Below are positions 22,590-35,423 of a stretch of DNA of 64,000 nt, one piece after another (the first letter of the stretch is position 1; each line of letters starts with the position of its first letter). The position numbers and the translations under genes were made by a program. The notes beneath the pieces are model-generated. The model was not told where the DNA came from, searched no databases, and worked only from the letters and a program-made list of their open reading frames with translations. This stretch comes from Laccaria trichodermophora (taxonomy: Eukaryota > Basidiomycota > Agaricomycetes > Agaricales > Hydnangiaceae), in assembly GCA_018417955.1 (NCBI GenBank), contig JACTVC010000020.1:248001-312000 (forward strand), read 5' to 3'.

Positions 22590-24735
22590 ATGCTCGTGCT
22601 ATACGAGACCGCCATGGGCTACTGTCTCTTCAAGGTATCAGACTCTGCAAAAATCGAGAGCGCAGATCTATGGAAGGAATTCGAAACGCCTCAGCAGGCG
22701 AATAAGCTGTTCGTCCCGTTGTTCATTTTTGTCCGCGAGGTTGCCTCATGATTATTTTTTTTCAGACTGAAGCTGAAGGCTCTGCACCGGTTCACGTCAA
22801 CGGCCACTGCGGTGGAAGATATTTCCGCCATACAAAATGGGAAGATCGGCAAGGGGTTGAAACAGTTTCTGACCGACGAAGTGCTGGGGAAGGGAAAGGG
22901 CAAGGAGTCTCTGGTGGTTATTGACCCTCATCTTGGTATGCAACCTCTGTCAACCATCAGGATATATCTGGAATTCGCTTAATAGGACGGTCGATCTCAA
23001 AAAAATTGAGCATTAATGTGAATGCTATGGCGGAGGGCCAAAATGGTGATCTTTGGCGCGGTATTAGGTCGCAGCTTGCTGCTCTGCTAGACGGGTTGGA
23101 CCCAAAAGATTTGGCGACTATGAGCTTGGGGTTGAGTCATTCTTTGGCAAGGTATGCACTTGTCAAACTCCAAGTTTCCCCAAAATGTTCATTCCCAAAA
23201 ACATAGATTCAAACTGAAATTTTCTCCGGACAAGGTGGACACGATGGTTGTTCAAGCTATTGCCCTTCTTGATGATCTGGACAAGGAGATCAACATCTAC
23301 GCTATGCGAGTCAAGGTATGCCCCCTTCGCATCCACAGACCTTCCAATAAAACCCCATGTAGGAGTGGTATGGGTGGCATTTCCCTGAAATGGCTAAAAT
23401 TATTTCTGACAACGTCGCTTACGCCAAAACCATCCGGCTGATGGGTATGCTGTTTTTTTTCTTCCAAGAACCGCAACCAATTACGACCCGCCCTTAGGAT
23501 TCCGTACAAATGCGGCATCAACATCATTTGCCGCCATTCTCCCAGAAGACCTCGAAGCCGTACTAAAAGCGGCCGCCGAAATCTCAATGGGAACAGAAAT
23601 ATCTGACTCTGATATTGCCCACATCCACTCGTTATGCGACCAAGTCATCTCAATCTCATTATACCGGACTCAGCTCGCCGAATATCTCCGAAATAGGATG
23701 AATGCAATTGCACCCAACTTAACGGCCCTGGTCGGAGAGTTGGTTGGCGCACGGCTGATCAGTCATGCGGGCAGCTTGTTGAGCCTGGCGAAACATCCTG
23801 CTAGTACAATCCAGATCCTTGGAGCGGAGAAGGCCCTCTTCAGGGCACTGAAGACGAAGCACGACACGCCGAAGTACGGCCTTATTTACCATGTGAGTTT
23901 TTATGTTCTTCTTTGCGTTTTCTAGGAGTTGACGACATGAATTTAGGCTTCACTTATCGGTCAAGCTCCTCCTAAACTAAAGGGCAAAGTGCGTCAACAT
24001 AGGGTATTCTCTTCTCACATTTATCAATGACTGCGGAATATAGATGGCACGTATGGTAGCCACCAAAGCTGCACTGTCAATCCGTGTCGACGCGCTCACG
24101 GATGCTGACGGCAAGTCTGAGGAAATGGCGCCCTCAATAGGCGTAGAAAACCGCGCGAAACTTGAATCACGGCTGCGGGCACTTGAACATCAAGAGCAAG
24201 GCAACGGTGTACGCCGGTTCGATAACGGTGGCAAGAAGCAGCAGCGGTTTGAAATGACCGGCGAGACCAAGACGTATAATACCAATGCGGATGCGATGGA
24301 ACTGGATTTGGTATCAACACAGCGCGTGAGCCCGAAGGAGGTCGCAGAGAAAATTGTTTCTGACGTGAAGGAGGAGAAGAGGAGGGCAAAGGAGGAGAGG
24401 CGGGCAAAGAGGAGAGCGGAGAGTCAGAAGAGCGAAACTGCAGAGAAAGACGATGAGAGTGAGATGGAAGTAGATGAGGAAGAGAGTAAGAAGGAGAAAA
24501 AGGAGAAAAAGAGGAAGAGGAGGGAGAGTGGGGCGGATGGAGTTGCTGAGCCGGAAGCCAAGGTTTGTGACCTCGTTTCCTTCATGTTCTCTTTCCTGAC
24601 TTTCTTTTTCTTCAAAAGGAGGAGACAGAAGAGGAACGAAAGGCAAGGAGAAAGGCTAAAAAAGCGGCCGAAAAGGCGGCGGCTGCAGCTGGGGGCGATT
24701 CACCAAAGAAGAAGAAGAAAAAGTCAGAGGCATGA
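22590..24735 (+). CDS. NOP58: Box C/D snoRNP core protein Nop58
   Basis: The start [18 protein letters not shown] is diagnostic for Nop58. The NOP5 N-terminal domain, the coiled coil and the Nop domain follow, the last recognisable from [39 protein letters not shown] and [17 protein letters not shown]. The tail is Lys/Glu-rich and ends in KKKKKKSEA with a TGA at 24733-24735. Nop58 with Nop56, fibrillarin and Snu13 guides 2'-O-methylation of rRNA in the nucleolus. There are several introns of 50-60 bp; the last one (donor GTTTGT, after GAAGCCAAG) restores the frame for the Lys-rich end. Low-complexity codons in the tail are normal for this family. Confidence 0.93.
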
Positions 24736-24901
24736 GTCTGGTTGGATCGTTGTTGTTTTTCTACACTTGTTATATTTTCAATGTTATGTATTTCCTAAAA
24801 CGGCACATGACATCAGAGCCTTGCTGCTCGCCAAGGACCCTGGACGACGACGGCAGTCTTTAGCCCATCGCCTTCATACCCGGTTCTCGCTGTTGACGGC
24901 G

Positions 24902-27900
24902 ATGTCCAAACCTACTCTCCTCCAGACTCTCCTCAACAGGCCATCCCAGACTTACTCCCTCCCCTCGCAAAAGAAATACTTTTCATCAAAGCAAGAAATG
25001 CTCCGCATTGCAGCCGAAACGCGTTCGCCTGGTGCGACGTCAGATAGCAGTCATCCTATGGCCCAGCTGCCTCAGCCGGTATCAACGACAAAGCCCAGCG
25101 ATATTCTTGCTGCTGTACGTCATCTCTTGTCGATATGTGAAATAGTCTCGTCTGACTTGAAATCGTTTGAGACAACCAGGACATCCCTCGTCCACGTCGG
25201 AGCAGCTCGAACTCCCAGCAACAACGCCCACTCGCCATCTACCAGACAGAGCAACCCTCGGACTCTGATTCTGAGCCAGAAGTGTTCTACACGCCAAACG
25301 AATCCCCACGCGCATCTATGGCCTCCTCCGTCGTTTTTCCTGGAGTAGTTCCTCGACAACCTAGCCGTAGATCCTTACGTGTTATAGTTAATGATGAGCC
25401 TCCGTCATCAACTTCTATCGCACCTATTGCAGGCCCCTCTACCCCCGCTTCCTCTTCTGCTGCGGTCACTCCGGTCACCTCACACCGAGAAATCTCCACT
25501 CGCGCACCCTCATCGCCCTTGTGTGGAGTGGAAAATAAAGAGCAACGCACTGCCATCACATCTTTCTCCACTTCCTCTCTTTCTACTATGTCGCTCGACG
25601 GATATTCAGTCATCTCCGATCTGACCTCTGATTCGCCTCAGCCCACAAGACGAGAAACAGCCACCTCTACGCGTATACCCTCCTCAGCTTCCCCGTACCT
25701 GCGTACAAGCGGGCCTATTGCGCAAGTCAGCGAGCAACGCAACGCTATCACATCTTTCTCTACTACTTCCCACTCTTCCATGTCTCTTGACAGTTATTCA
25801 ATCTTTTCCGATCTCATGTCAGATTCGACGAGAGTAACTACGCCTATGACTTCCGACATTGGGCTTGGAAATAAAGAGGACACAGTTGCTATTACACCCA
25901 TCAAACCCAGGAAGAACCCGCCATCTAAAAACTATGTCTACACAGATGAAGATTGGGCCAAGGAGGTTCGGTGGCTTGTCCCACCCGATAAGCAAGACAC
26001 AGCAAAAGCGACGGTCACGCGTAATTCCAGCAAGAAGAAGAAACATCAAATACATCTAGGTCATGGGTTCCCATCAAAGGGCTCGAATGAGGCTACACCC
26101 CCTGCCGAGACCAAGCAGAAACCTAATTATTTCATTGCGACAAATGGGACACCTGTACCGCCACAATCTCGAGTGCACTCTCCCTCTTCTTCGTCTTCAT
26201 TCGGTACGCAGAGAAATATGCAGATGCAGATACAAATGCCTGTATCCAAGACAACTCCAAGTATTATGATGAGTATGACTGCACTTCTGGAGGAAGATGA
26301 GGATGGACCGATGACCCCGAGGATGGAGCCTGGTGCGGCAAGGGCCATGGAGAGTGTGAGTAGGTCGGGCGTTTCGACTAGGCCATCGAAGGAGTTTCGG
26401 TATGCTTCTGGCTCACATCCAGAACGTCGGTCTTCATATTTCTCTTCTGCCACCACTGACGATGTTGGAGAATCCTCTCGACGTTCTTCATCGTCAAGGG
26501 ATAGTCGGAGTCGGAACATATCGTCTCCCCACCAAGGTCAAACTCGAAGAACCACTGACGTTAAGCCTCCTTTGAAAAATCGTCGGTCCCGGTCTTTGGG
26601 ACACGAAATGGGCCGTCCGTTCGATTATGCCGCAGAAGCCAGCGCCAACCCACAGATGGGATCTGGGGAGCTTGCTTCACATGGCACTCCAGGATACTCA
26701 ACTTTATTCCAGGCTTATGCTCCCGGTGGTACTGCTGCAATGGGAAGCCATATGAAACTGGATGGCAAGGTCGACCTGACGCGAAGTGGTGTAGCACAGA
26801 CCACCATGGCAAGCGTGGAGGTAGTAAGAGGCTTGGGAGCGACTCGGAAGGGACTATGGAAGCTACTGGGACGTAGAAGGACAGTTTCTGGGGGAGATGC
26901 CGTGTCAGCTAGAACTAGAAGTAAGAGTGAGGACGCAGTGGGGTTTGTTGGGAGCAGTAGTGCGCTGGGGTTCACGAGCTACCGAAAACCGCCTGGATAC
27001 GTTCCTGGCGGGTGTGTGTTAGTGCAGGTGTGGGCGGTTGGTGTGGACGGTGTGGATGGGAAATTGGTTGGGGTTACGTTGGGATCTTCATCCGCGACGA
27101 ATGCAGAAGAGGATCCGGAAGAGGAGGATGGGCATGAAGAACAGGTAGTTCCTCCCCGTTCTGGGTTGGGAAGAAGTGCTAGTTTGCGCTCCAGGCTTAG
27201 CATATCTCGCTCGAAGCGAGATGTTCAACGGTCAGCATCGGTAAAGGTAAACGCATCGCCCGTACCATTTGCACCCGTCCAGGCAGACGTTGGATACATT
27301 CCTGGTCGGAGTTTTGTTGGTAGGGTGTTGGAGTGTGGTTGGGAGGTGAGAGAACAAGTGGTGAGGAAGGGGGAGTGGGTTGTCGGGTTGTTGGATGTAA
27401 GGAAGGTGAGTAGATTTTGAAGTACAACTTTTTCGTCCCACCAGCTTTTGGAACACTGATCGACAACTGGACGGCTCGTGTCGATTTTACATATAATCTT
27501 CACTTTTTTTGCCTCAACTCTACCATACATCCAGTCTGAGCTTACTTTTTCTATCTAGTGCGGTGCCCTAACGGAATTTATCGTCGTCGATCGACGCCGT
27601 ATACACCGCGTTCCACATCCCCGGGCAGATATCCCATCTCTCGCATCCTCTCAAACGATCAGGTCCCCACCCCAGCCCTCTCTTTCCCTCGAAGAACTTG
27701 CCCTTCTTCCCTTATGCGGCGTCTCCGCCTTCCGTGCAGTCCGAACATTCATGTTCGCGTTCTCTTCCCTACGTGACGGGAATTTAAGTCCAGGTGGTAA
27801 ACGACCCGGGTTCGAGTTTGGCACCAGTTCTACAGTTACAAGTGGATCCAACCTTGGGACTCGCCGGCATGCATCAGCTGACCACGAGAATGGGCGTCGA

Positions 27901-28689
27901 AGGCGAGCTTTTGTTCTACGAGGCCACAATGGGGCTGGGGCAATGGCCGTGCAGATGCTCGTTCTACGCGGCTGGAGGGTGTCTGTACACGTCCCTTTCC
28001 CTCCTTTTTTGAGCGAAGAAGCTGGAGAGATATATATGGCGCATATGGAGGAGCGAGTCAGAACACTAGGTGGGGAAGAAGTGATATTTGACGATGGTGG
28101 CACTGAAAGCGGGGATGATGGACGTGCGGCTGCTGTGCGCGTTATTGACGGTTTGAGGATTGACGGGGACGTCTTTGATGTGGTGCTTGACACGATTGGG
28201 GGGAAGGCTATCAGGGAGGCTTCTGAAAGACTCCTGCGCTCTTGTGGAGGTGCTGATGGCCAAAGTTCTCCTGGGAAGAGTCAGAAAAAAGGAATGGGCC
28301 ATTTCACGACGCTGGTTGGTGATGCGCCGGAACGCACGATACCCACCGCTGGTGACAATTTTCGAGCTGGACTGCGGTCGCTCAAATTTGGAGATGGAAG
28401 TGCTGGGACAGATAGAGAAGAGGGCAAGGGAGGCAAGGTGGGTTATGCTTGGGTCAGCGTGGCACAGGACGTGGATTGGGAAGGGGAGGATGTTGGCGAG
28501 TCAATCGGGGCCGTCTTGAAATTGGCATTGGAGGATGGCGTGCGGCCTTGGACTGCGACTGGGAGAGAGGAGGACAATGAAGACTGGACCAAAAAGAACG
28601 TTGTGCCATTTGAAAGAACTCCGAATGTCTTTGTGGATGAAGGTCCACTGGGCTATGGGGGAACGGTTGTCATCAAGATTGTTGGATGA
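24902..28689 (+). CDS. Large Ser-rich protein with C-terminal MDR/GroES-like domain
   Basis: Three exons, 24902-25114, 25180-27405 and 27559-28689, all in phase 0, give 1189 residues. Residues 1 to about 620 are Ser/Thr/Pro-rich and low complexity, with two similar blocks of the type ITSFSTSSLSTMSLDGYS and ITSFSTTSHSSMSLDSYS. The C-terminal ~550 residues follow a medium-chain dehydrogenase pattern. PGRSFVGRVLECGWEV resembles the GroES-like part, LALLPLCGVSAFRAVRTF the substrate region, and FVLRGHNGAGAMAVQMLVLRGW the Rossmann glycine motif. Fungal Ast1-type membrane-associated proteins are non-catalytic MDR relatives with this kind of layout. No zinc ligands are evident, so a dehydrogenase reaction is doubtful. 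Function unknown. Confidence 0.7.
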
Positions 28690-28950
28690 TACCATTTTTT
28701 GTAAATCCCTTCGCACTTTCTCTATCCCGGGCTAAGATCGTATCAACACTTTTTAGATTTGACATGGATTTATTTCGTTGCCTATACGCTGTTGTATTCA
28801 CATACTTTATGTACCCTCAGGAGACGATCATCCCGATGCGGCTGTAATTTAGGTATTTAATTGCAGTACATTCTACACTTTTGCTACATTCCACAAATTA
28901 TAAGATTACAGTAGAACAGTGTCAAATTCTATGCAGGATCATGAATGTCC

Positions 28951-30377
28951 TCACGAAACACTTTCAATGGCGATCAAGGGTCCCCCAGAGGGCGGTGTGA
29001 AAAATGGTATCGTTCGTAGATTGTCCGGAGCAGGACCTTCAGCGTCTAGCTTTTTACGAGCTCTATCGGTCTATGGGGGACGATCGTCCATCAGTTGATA
29101 GTGCTCGATCATCTAGACGCCTGCACTTACTATGCCGGAGTTTGCCATACCGCGCTCAAGACCTTCGAGAAGGGTACAAGCTTTACACAGCGCATTGCTC
29201 GACATATATCCGCACCTTTGACAAACCTCTGGAAGAGCCGTCAGATAAGCAAGTTCTGGAAGCTAATGAGGAAACAGTAACTGACGCTGCACTCGTTGAG
29301 TAGCTTTGACTTCTTCCCTGACTTCAAAAGCTTCCCCTGAGTGAATGATATCGATGATCGCGCTGGGTCGAGCTGCTTCGAGGTCCTTGAGGAAAACGCG
29401 TGCGTGGCCACGATAGGCGTCGGGAGAGTAGATGCACTCCGTCGAGAAGTAATCTAACTTTTTAAAGTATGCATACCTATGAAAAAAGATGAAATCGATG
29501 AGGAGGAGCGCGAAATAAGAATAATAGGGGCGTAAAAGACGGGCGCACATCACAATCTCCTTCTCGTAGGCGTACTTGAAAGGCTTTGATCGTCGAATGG
29601 TGTCTTCGCCTTGGGTGCAGATTGATGTACATCGTCCAAGTCTCGCGATATCGCCACGCATTACTAGAACCATTATTTGAGTTTTTCGACTGTGATGGAG
29701 AAGAGGTTAACAAACTGTTCATAAGGACCGTTTCTGCAATGTCATCTGCATTGTGGCCTGTCACGATATGATCTACATTTAGCATCGCAGCGCCTCGATC
29801 AAGGGCTTGTCGACGAAAGACACCGCAGAATGTACAGTTGTTCTTCCTCCCAACCTGAGAGACGATGGCGTCCATGGTCCAGCCGTACAGTTCGTCGTAG
29901 GAAAGGATTTTTAGTGGCATATCGTATTGTTGCTGGTTGCGCTTCACCGTCTACAAGAAATGTTTAAATTTGTATGCCCAGGCCACAGTCGCGTTTTCAA
30001 TTTTAAGGCCACACCTCTAATGAATCATCCCGATACCCCGTAATGCCTTCATCTATCGAGAGCAAGAACAGCTCCAAACCGTACTGATAGCGTTCATTGA
30101 GCGTTTTCATAACATATGCCAAAACAGTGGAATCTATATCCCAGTCAAAATCCGAGATTTTCATTTCACGAAGACGGATCGCGGACACACCTTTCCCGCC
30201 AGATGCGCCAATCGCAACCCTGTCCCCAGGTTTGAAAAGATTTGCCTGAGTAGTGGTGTTGTGAACCTCGGTTTCAAAGACGTAGAAGAAGCATTCCCGA
30301 CAGATCTGCTGGCCTGTCTTTGGACGCTTCAACATGGCCTTTGCTTTCTGGCAAAGAGCGCACGTTTGTGGTGCCAT
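28951..30377 (-). CDS. NCS6: Cytoplasmic tRNA 2-thiolation protein (Ncs6/Ctu1)
   Basis: The N-terminus [19 protein letters not shown]...[10 protein letters not shown] is the zinc-binding CxxC pair of the TtcA/Ctu1 family. The PP-loop reads GASGGK then, after an intron, [10 protein letters not shown], restoring [24 protein letters not shown] holds the catalytic CxxC, and [14 protein letters not shown] and [23 protein letters not shown] are highly conserved. The C-terminal zinc finger is [25 protein letters not shown], and the protein ends [17 protein letters not shown]. With Ncs2 it thiolates U34 of cytosolic Lys/Glu/Gln tRNAs. Several introns, one inside the PP-loop and one before [18 protein letters not shown]. 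It is the second wobble-base modifying enzyme in this window after TAD2. Confidence 0.93.
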
Positions 30378-30575
30378 GGCGAACCTAGATAAATTCGACG
30401 AGCAGTAAAGTAGTCTAAGTCAACCCGCGTAGCTAAACGAGTCAACGTGACTTGAAATTCATAAAAATAGAGCCAGCTTGAAGCTCTGCCAAAGTTATAA
30501 CTAAACACCTTTTATGATTTAAACCCTTGTCCGCATCCTCGTCGTTGTGTATAAGTAAAGCAAAGCATGTGCACT

Positions 30576-33500
30576 TCAATCCGATACCCTCTTCTCTTGA
30601 TCGCAACATGATAGCCATGCAAACCACATCATCGTCCGAAGCTGCAAAACATCTTCCTTCCACACCTTGCTTTGATTCTGTTCCCGGAACTCCTTCGTCA
30701 ACCTCTCGCAACGTTCAATATTCTCAGGGCTGACGTAGTCGCTCGCTACCTTGATGCAGTCCGCCATGTTCGATACCTAGGTCAACTAATTCAGTCTAAA
30801 AAAGATGTTTTTGAAAATAAACACAAACCTGGTGGGCACAGCCAGCAGGAATAAAAACGGCTTCCCCGGGCCGCTGGTATACCCTATAACTCTTCACACC
30901 CCAGTTATCATATAGCTCCTTGCGCAAGACTTCATCGAGGTAATGCTGCTGAGTATGGATTGGATCTTGTATTGATCCACCCCCGAATCGCTTTCTCAAG
31001 AACGAGCGCAGTCGATCGCTGTCCTCGGCCCGAAAGAGGTCCCAAGCTGCGCACCCTAGGGTTCCATCAGGGCAAGGCGATGCGTATGTCATGATGTTAA
31101 TTGCGTCTGCCATGTCCATATGTAGACGGGTGGAGCCTTTGCTTCCTGCTTTTTGAGTCGAGGCCATCGAGTTGTACATCTTAGGACCTGTAAAAATTCA
31201 TGTGCATATTAGAGGAAGTATTTTTTTTACATTTTGCGATGACTTACCAAGATCAGGCCCAATGGTGTTGGTTGGAAAATGCGACCCGATGTTGTATACA
31301 CCATCGCGACGAACAAAGTCGGGAACGGGAACGGCCTGGCTAAAATCCGCGTATAGTTCAGGAAACTCAGATTTAAAATCGGTTGACGGAGGCCAATCCT
31401 GATTTGAAAAAATATAAGAGTTTGATAAGCATCAAATCCAAAGCACGAACTTTCAGTTTCCAACATTCTGTCCTGTTCTCATACTTTCCAAATGATCTAA
31501 AAAACTCTCCAACCGTCACCCGTTTGTTCACGTCCGTCTGGCACTCGAGGATCAGGCAATTCTGGTCGCCATGTTTCTCATTAAAATATTCCGGGGTCCA
31601 TTGGATTTTGAATTTCGACAGAACATCCGTCACCAAGAGCGGCTCGCCTAATGCCCATATCCGAGCAAATTTGTTTGTGGCGTCTACCGACAAGAACTCT
31701 GAGTTAGAGTATCGGCGGATCTCATGATACGGGATGGAGGCAATGGACTCAGGAAGGTTAGGTGGAATATATGGAGGGGAAGCGAGTCCTCGAGGAGCTA
31801 ATGATGGAGAGAGTTGAGACGAAGATTGGGTATCCTTGGCGTTGTGCGTATGGGGTTGTGATTGAGATGAAGGGGTTGAGGTTTGCGATAGACGGGCTGC
31901 TGCACCATTTAAGTGGATTGCTTGTGTTTGTACGGGAAGCGACTGAGTAGAATGGGGTGGAGCATTGGTATAAGGCGATGGTTCTCGAGGGTATCTGGGT
32001 GGTTCTGGTGTGTGCATTGCAGCCGACTGAGAAGAAGGGGTATAACTTGTGGAGGGCATCGGCTGTGGCAGATGGCTAGGAGAGGCGGAAAGATTCTGGT
32101 GTGAAGGGGATCTTGTCTCATTTTCGTGATAATTGCTGCTAACATTCTGAACCGTGGCACCATTCTCTTTAGATGAACTAATCCCGTTCAACGTCCCCTG
32201 TTGATGTTCATGATCTTCAGTACCAACTTCAATCATGAGCTTCTCCATAGCATCAATGGCAGCTTCTAGTTCCTCTTTGCAGAATCGAGACATGGGGGAA
32301 AAATCCTTGGCTTGGTGTTCATTTCGGCGGGTGCAGCTCAAGAAGAATGGGTTGCTATGTGCATGTTTCTCTCTACGGGCTTGAAGCGCGGCAATTTCTG
32401 CTTGCCCTGCTCCGGGTCGATCAAAAGTAAGGTCGCGAACCTGGGCAAAACATTCCCCACAGGCCTCTCGCCCGCAGAGGCGACACATCCACGATGACGA
32501 AAAAATGGATGTCATGCACGTGTCTAGACGGATGCATCAGATTGTGTCATAATAAATCTCAGGAAACAACATGCCACATGTGGCCCGCACTTCGCTTTCG
32601 CGTACTCGTCGAATAAGCTCAGGCAATTTCAAGTGCTCACGTTCCAGCCGTAGTGTCGGCAAGAGGGCTTTGGCGATAGCTCTCTGTCAAAGGGCCTAGA
32701 TGGGTATCAAGTGTTAAAGCTGTTGATTGAGAAAGCTACCTTGGTCCTATTGATATGTTCCGCCCTCAACGGCACATTCCACCGTGTGGGGAAGTTCATG
32801 GTTGGTAAATCAGCCTTTTGGGTTTCAACAAAGCTGATACCGACCATATTCCGTTCTGAATCCTTGAGGAAAAATCTAATACCTTGAAAGCGGCAAGTAT
32901 CGCCCGCCCACCGCCTCGTGCACGAAACACAACGCGGAAACTGGTCATTCCGATAACGGTTTGACATGCAGCGGGCAAACTGTAATTCCGGATGGAGGGA
33001 GACGCTCGCTTCACTGGCCCCTACATCGGGGGAAACAAGCTGCATTCGCACTACAACATTGCAGGTGCGAGGACAGATTGAGAAGACACGACGTCAATAA
33101 CCTCAGTGTGACCATTGACAATTCAGCTCACCATCAGAACCTTTCTCTTTCCCCTTCTCGCTTGTCACTTGCGCGTACTTCACGGTCGGTAATAATTGTG
33201 CTAAGAAAAGAGCACAGGGAAGTTAGTGAAGTAACAACTAGTCATCTGACTGGACAATGAGGAGATATACCATTTTGAGCGGCAATCTGGGCAGCCTCAT
33301 TGCGCTTTTGAGCGTTGTAACCACGCTTTGAAGGGCCTAAAATGAATGTGTTAGACAGGCAATCAAGTCAAACACTCAATTGCTATGGGAAAGAAAATAC
33401 CTTCTGGACCTGTTTTCGGCTTGGCGGTTCGTTTTGCTTTTGGTGCCGGAGTCACTTCACTGTCTGGGGATCGTCGTTTCGCTGACCCAGAGGAACTCGC

Positions 33501-34392
33501 GGGCCGAGGCTGTGCTGGGAGTGCGGCCAATGGCGCTACCTCTGACTGTTGTTGGGATTGTTGCAAGTAGACGGCAGGATGATACACGCCGTTGGGAGGG
33601 TAGTACGGCATGCCGCTGTAACGGGTATCTTGATGATGTTGCGGTGCCTCCGTTACCATTCCGCGTGCTGCTAGGCGAACAGACGCTCGCTCAGTAGCTT
33701 GGTAAACTAATCGCCAACTTTTAGATGCAAACAATTATGAAATTGAGGTGGAGTATAACTACATTGAGCTGGTGCTTGGACCATCGCTGGATCAGGATAA
33801 CTCCGATTGTAGTTGTCTTTGTAAAGGAATTTTCCGGCGGTTAGTGGGACGCCGACACAATGGAAGTCATATCAACTAACTATGGCTTTGGTAATCGCCT
33901 CCTATCGCTGAGATCAAAACACGCAAGAGTCAGGAATGTAAAAGAATACATAGATATTGGCTTACGTGTGCGTTCTGCGGAGTACAAGGGCGGTACGACG
34001 GAGGCGCCATAGGACATGTTCGTGACGTCTTGCTGGGGCTGCCACACCGGCCCTTCAATAGGGAATGGTTGGATATCGCCCATCCGAGACCTTGACATGC
34101 GAGGTGCGCGACTATCGGAGTACGTCTCCGCAGGCATATGTTGATGAGGATGAAGGTGGTGGTGACCATTCGCGCCGTTCTCTGCCTTACGTTTGGCTTC
34201 ATTGACAGAATCCCAGCTGGCAGCTCTTAGATGAAAAGAAGAGCCATTGTTGAATGAAGTTGCGTAGATGACTCCCTGATTGTCATGATGCCCTGGGTTC
34301 GCGCCAACGGAAGCGGGAAACGCGGAAGCCTCCTGTGGGTTAAGAAGAGAGTTGATCGACGTCTTTTTGGAAAGATCTTGGAGGGCATTCAT
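30576..34392 (-). CDS. KDM3-like JmjC histone demethylase
   Basis: The start MNALQDLSKKTSINSLLNP is chosen because the frame upstream has only a TTG. A long disordered Ser/Pro/Gln/His-rich region follows, then KRGYNAQKRNEAAQIA. A Cys-rich finger reads RCMSNRYRNDQFPRCVSCTRRWAGDTC, and later MCRLCGREACGEC. The JmjC domain begins near IPYHEIRRYSNSEFL and contains WTPEYFNEKHGDQNCLILEC. The Fe(II) ligands are RLHMDMAD (near 31120) and the distal His in FIPAGCAHQ. This arrangement matches KDM3/JMJD1 H3K9 demethylases. The 3' exon ends FAWLSCCDQEKRVSD. Exon joins between 32.5 and 33.9 kb are approximate, so separation into two genes cannot be fully excluded. Confidence 0.8.
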
Positions 34393-35423
34393 GGTCAAGG
34401 AACGAAGAGGCCAACGACAAGGTCGAAGTTAAAGGCGTCGAAGGGTCAGTCGAACTATGGAGGCCAAATGGAGGCTGTTAGTTTGTAGTATCGCGGAGCT
34501 GGAACTGAATATTAGGTATCGATTTCTTTATATATTATTCTTCCCTGACGCAGTCTTGTGCCAGTGTGACCCCGCCCCCCTGCTACCAACTTAGTAACGT
34601 ACACTTTATTCACGTAGACGTTCCGTGGCAATACCTCCCTATACCTCCAGGCTCCAGTACCATTGCAGCGTTTTGCTATCAATCTATCTTTGTGCCCAAT
34701 CACAATCCATGTGCACCTTGGTCGCAAAGGCCAACCACCATAGACCACCATCCGCCTCTAGATGGTGCTCAGTCCAGAATCCGATGCAAGCAATTCATAT
34801 GCTAACTATTTAAATCATACAGTCATCCTGCAGGGCCCAGGTTAAGTGCTTGACCCTTGCTCGAACCAGGAGCACGGCTCACGGCTTCAGTTGGCTCCAA
34901 AATTCAATCTTCTAGAGTCTACTTATTGAAGCCTGATGATGGTCGGAAAAGCCTCAAACTCTGAACTCTTCCCTTCTAGTTTGAATATCAGATCATCACA
35001 AATCTTTCTGATTTTGTGATTTTGACCGGAAGAAATGTTCAATACCTTCAAATTAGCGCGCCTACAGAAATGGGCCCTGTGAGGCCCTGTGTCGTCAACT
35101 GCCACGCGCGCACCTTTGCGAAAAATGTCCTTTTGCAGCAAGCAGCGAACGAACCTGAGCTATACGTTCCGTCCGGTCCGACTTATTGCTGAATTCAATT
35201 GCGGACCGAAAATGTTGCGTCGTGGACTTCCAAGCCATCTTTTTGACATCGTTTCACCAAGAGGTCGCGAATGTACGTCTATTTCTCGATAGGACAGCTT
35301 GTAGTACTCATGATCTCTTAATAATTTATCCACCAAAGGTAGAACAAAACATACCACAAATCCTGATAAAGTTTTGAAGCTGCAAGTCCATCGGGAAATT
35401 GGGGTTCAACAGGCAAGTGACTA
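34393..35423. other. Intergenic, no confident gene
   Basis: Only short open frames. A minus-strand frame ending near 34923 (DDLIFKLEGKSSEFEAFPTI) looks protein-like but is isolated; it may be a relic. Confidence 0.35.
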